Below are positions 6,070-6,877 of a stretch of 6,877 nucleotides of DNA, piece by piece. The first letter of the stretch is position 1; each line of letters starts with the position of its first letter. The DNA is from Gammaproteobacteria bacterium (GTDB lineage: Bacteria > Pseudomonadota > Gammaproteobacteria > Tenderiales > Tenderiaceae). Where the stretch lies: contig JALTMR010000149.1 in NCBI GenBank assembly GCA_027001525.1, positions 1 through 6,877 of the forward strand, written 5' to 3'. The position numbers were made by a program, and so were the translations under genes. The notes under the pieces were generated by a model, which saw only the letters and a program-made list of their open reading frames with translations, ran no database searches and was not told the DNA's origin.

Positions 6070-6093
6070 GTTCACCTCGTACGGCTATTTTTT
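6055..6093 (+). terminator. Possible weak terminator after the response regulator
   Basis: GCCG (6055-6058) can pair with CGGC (6082-6085), and the latter is followed directly by TATTTTTT (6086-6093). The stem is short and overlaps the end of the coding region with inner mismatches, so support is the T run more than the structure. Confidence 0.25.
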
Positions 6094-6095
6094 CT

Positions 6096-6117
6096 GCCCC
6101 ACTGACGGTGGTGGGGC
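6096..6117. repeat. Perfect 7-bp inverted repeat in the gap before the radical SAM gene
   Basis: GCCCCAC (6096-6102) and GTGGGGC (6111-6117) are exact complements around an 8-base loop. The T run lies before it, not after it, so it is a poor plus-strand terminator. It ends 10 bases before the candidate TATACT box and could instead be an operator or a structured element. Confidence 0.4.
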
Positions 6118-6132
6118 TGTCTGATTTATACT
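6102..6132 (+). promoter_or_regulatory. Candidate promoter of the radical SAM gene
   Basis: TATACT (6127-6132) matches five of six -10 bases, and CTGACG (6102-6107) four of six -35 bases, with a long 19-bp spacer. Transcription would start near 6139, leaving a leader of about 18 bases before the ATG at 6157. The -35 overlaps the inverted repeat. Confidence 0.35.
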
Positions 6133-6156
6133 GGCCACTTTTTGGCGAGTTGGATC

Positions 6157-6786
6157 ATGCCCCAGTCTATAACCCCCTCTGCTGACGACACCATTGCCTA
6201 CACGCTGCACGGCAATCGCTATCTCAATATCACCACGGCCTGTACGCTGCGTTGTGCCTTTTGCCCCAAGTTCAACAAGGTCTGGGAGGTGCAGGGTTAC
6301 GATCTCAAGCTCAGCGACAAGGCCGGCCCGGGTGTGGAGGAGATTGTCGCGGCGGTGGGCAATCCGCTGGACTATCACGAGATTGTTTTTTGCGGCCTGG
6401 GGGAGTCTACCTTGCGCTGGCCGGTGATGCTGGAGGTGGCCCGCCGCCTCAAGGACAAGGGGGCGAGTATTCGCCTCAATACCGACGGCCTGGCCAATCT
6501 CGTCTACCAGCGTGATGTCACCCCCGAAATGGCGGGCCTGATCGACCAGCTCTCGGTCTCCATGAACGCCCACAACGAGGAGGTCTACAACCGGCACTGT
6601 CGCCCCAAAAAGGCGGGGGCGTTCGACGCCATGCTCGATTTCGTCCGCCGCGCCCGGCAGTACGTGCCGGAGGTCAGTGTGACGGCGATTGATGGCTTGA
6701 GCGGGGTGGATATCGAGGCCTGCGAGGCGATGGCGCAGGCGCTGGGGGTTACCTTTCGTCGCCGCCATCTGGATGTGGTGGGCTAG
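6157..6786 (+). CDS. Radical SAM protein of the TatD-associated family
   Basis: A 209-residue protein whose CTLRCAFC (residues 29-36) is the CxxxCxxC motif that binds the radical SAM 4Fe-4S cluster; C29, C33 and C36 are the ligands. GNRYLNIT just before it, GYDLKL (47-52), the VFCGLGEST loop (77-85, with Ser where the SAM-contact motif usually has Pro) and IRLNTDGLANLV (105-116) match what I recall of the TatD-linked radical SAM family (TIGR04038). Its reaction is unknown; members often lie beside a TatD-type metal-dependent nuclease gene. No TatD gene lies upstream here, and only 91 bases remain downstream. The protein has little beyond the core fold and no second cluster-binding domain. The start is the ATG at 6157; an in-frame TTG at 6142 would add five residues and lacks a ribosome site. 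The chosen ATG has only a weak GGAT-like site. Confidence 0.87.
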   Translation: MPQSITPSADDTIAYTLHGNRYLNITTACTLRCAFCPKFNKVWEVQGYDLKLSDKAGPGVEEIVAAVGNPLDYHEIVFCGLGESTLRWPVMLEVARRLKDKGASIRLNTDGLANLVYQRDVTPEMAGLIDQLSVSMNAHNEEVYNRHCRPKKAGAFDAMLDFVRRARQYVPEVSVTAIDGLSGVDIEACEAMAQALGVTFRRRHLDVVG

Positions 6787-6856
6787 TGGTCCATGCGGAA
6801 AATTATGTAACTGTTCGCCTCGTGAGAAGGTACAGCTCTGTGTTGGCAAAACTCGA

Positions 6857-6874
6857 AATGGAACCACCATTCCA
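6857..6874. repeat. Overlapping short inverted repeats in the terminal non-coding stretch
   Basis: AATGG (6857-6861) mirrors CCATT (6867-6871), and TGGAA (6859-6863) mirrors TTCCA (6870-6874). The arms are short and could occur by chance. The 91 bases after the radical SAM stop contain no gene I can support, and no terminator with a T run is visible. Confidence 0.3.
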
Positions 6875-6877
6875 GCG

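Noticed and set aside
6096..6117. Intrinsic terminator on either strand at the 7-bp inverted repeat
   Set aside because: The run of T precedes the stem on the plus strand and would be a run of A following it on the minus strand, so neither direction has a proper U tract.
950..6786. A single new defence or stress operon spanning all the genes
   Set aside because: Genes alternate in strand with separate promoters and recognisable housekeeping families; no toxin, nuclease or defence effector is visible.
6085..6870. Open frame of 261 codons antisense to the radical SAM gene
   Set aside because: The real coding signal (CxxxCxxC and other motifs) is on the plus strand; the antisense product has shadow-frame composition.

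Overview
This 6.9-kb window carries ordinary gammaproteobacterial chromosome. It is GC-rich, densely coded, and holds eight protein genes with short gaps. The combination of a fused MnmC, SelO ending in Cys-Ser-Ser, a CheV of CheW-plus-receiver type and a cytosolic PpiB fits a free-living, probably motile gammaproteobacterium. The exact lineage cannot be fixed from the sequence. I see no rRNA, tRNA, CRISPR array, complete insertion sequence or phage gene.

Layout, left to right. (1) The 5' part of mnmC (tRNA wobble-uridine modification) runs leftward out of the window. (2) selO, a protein AMPylase, is divergent from mnmC across a 71-bp gap whose core holds a perfect TATAAT for the mnmC strand. 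(3) A Nudix hydrolase lies tail-to-tail with selO, with 5 bp between the two stops. (4) cheV lies upstream of that Nudix gene on the same minus strand. (5) A 240-bp divergent intergenic region contains a perfect 6+6 dyad (TAGACA-GGAA-TGTCTA) inside an AT-rich, promoter-like stretch. (6) ppiB and a second, Ap4A-hydrolase-like Nudix gene are a probable two-gene operon on the plus strand. (7) A stand-alone OmpR/PhoB-type response regulator has its phospho-acceptor Asp replaced by Glu and one acid-pocket residue replaced by Asn. (8) A small radical SAM protein of the TatD-associated family follows. (9) A 91-bp non-coding tail contains overlapping short inverted repeats.

These genes do not form one pathway. 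Stress and nucleotide-adduct metabolism recur (SelO AMPylation, two Nudix hydrolases, a prolyl isomerase), beside two signalling proteins (CheV and the atypical response regulator), but the gene order gives only weak evidence of a link. The observation most worth following up is the degenerate receiver domain, which suggests phosphorylation-independent regulation. Next are the dyad operator candidate before ppiB, the deviating Nudix boxes, and the radical SAM gene without a TatD gene in view.
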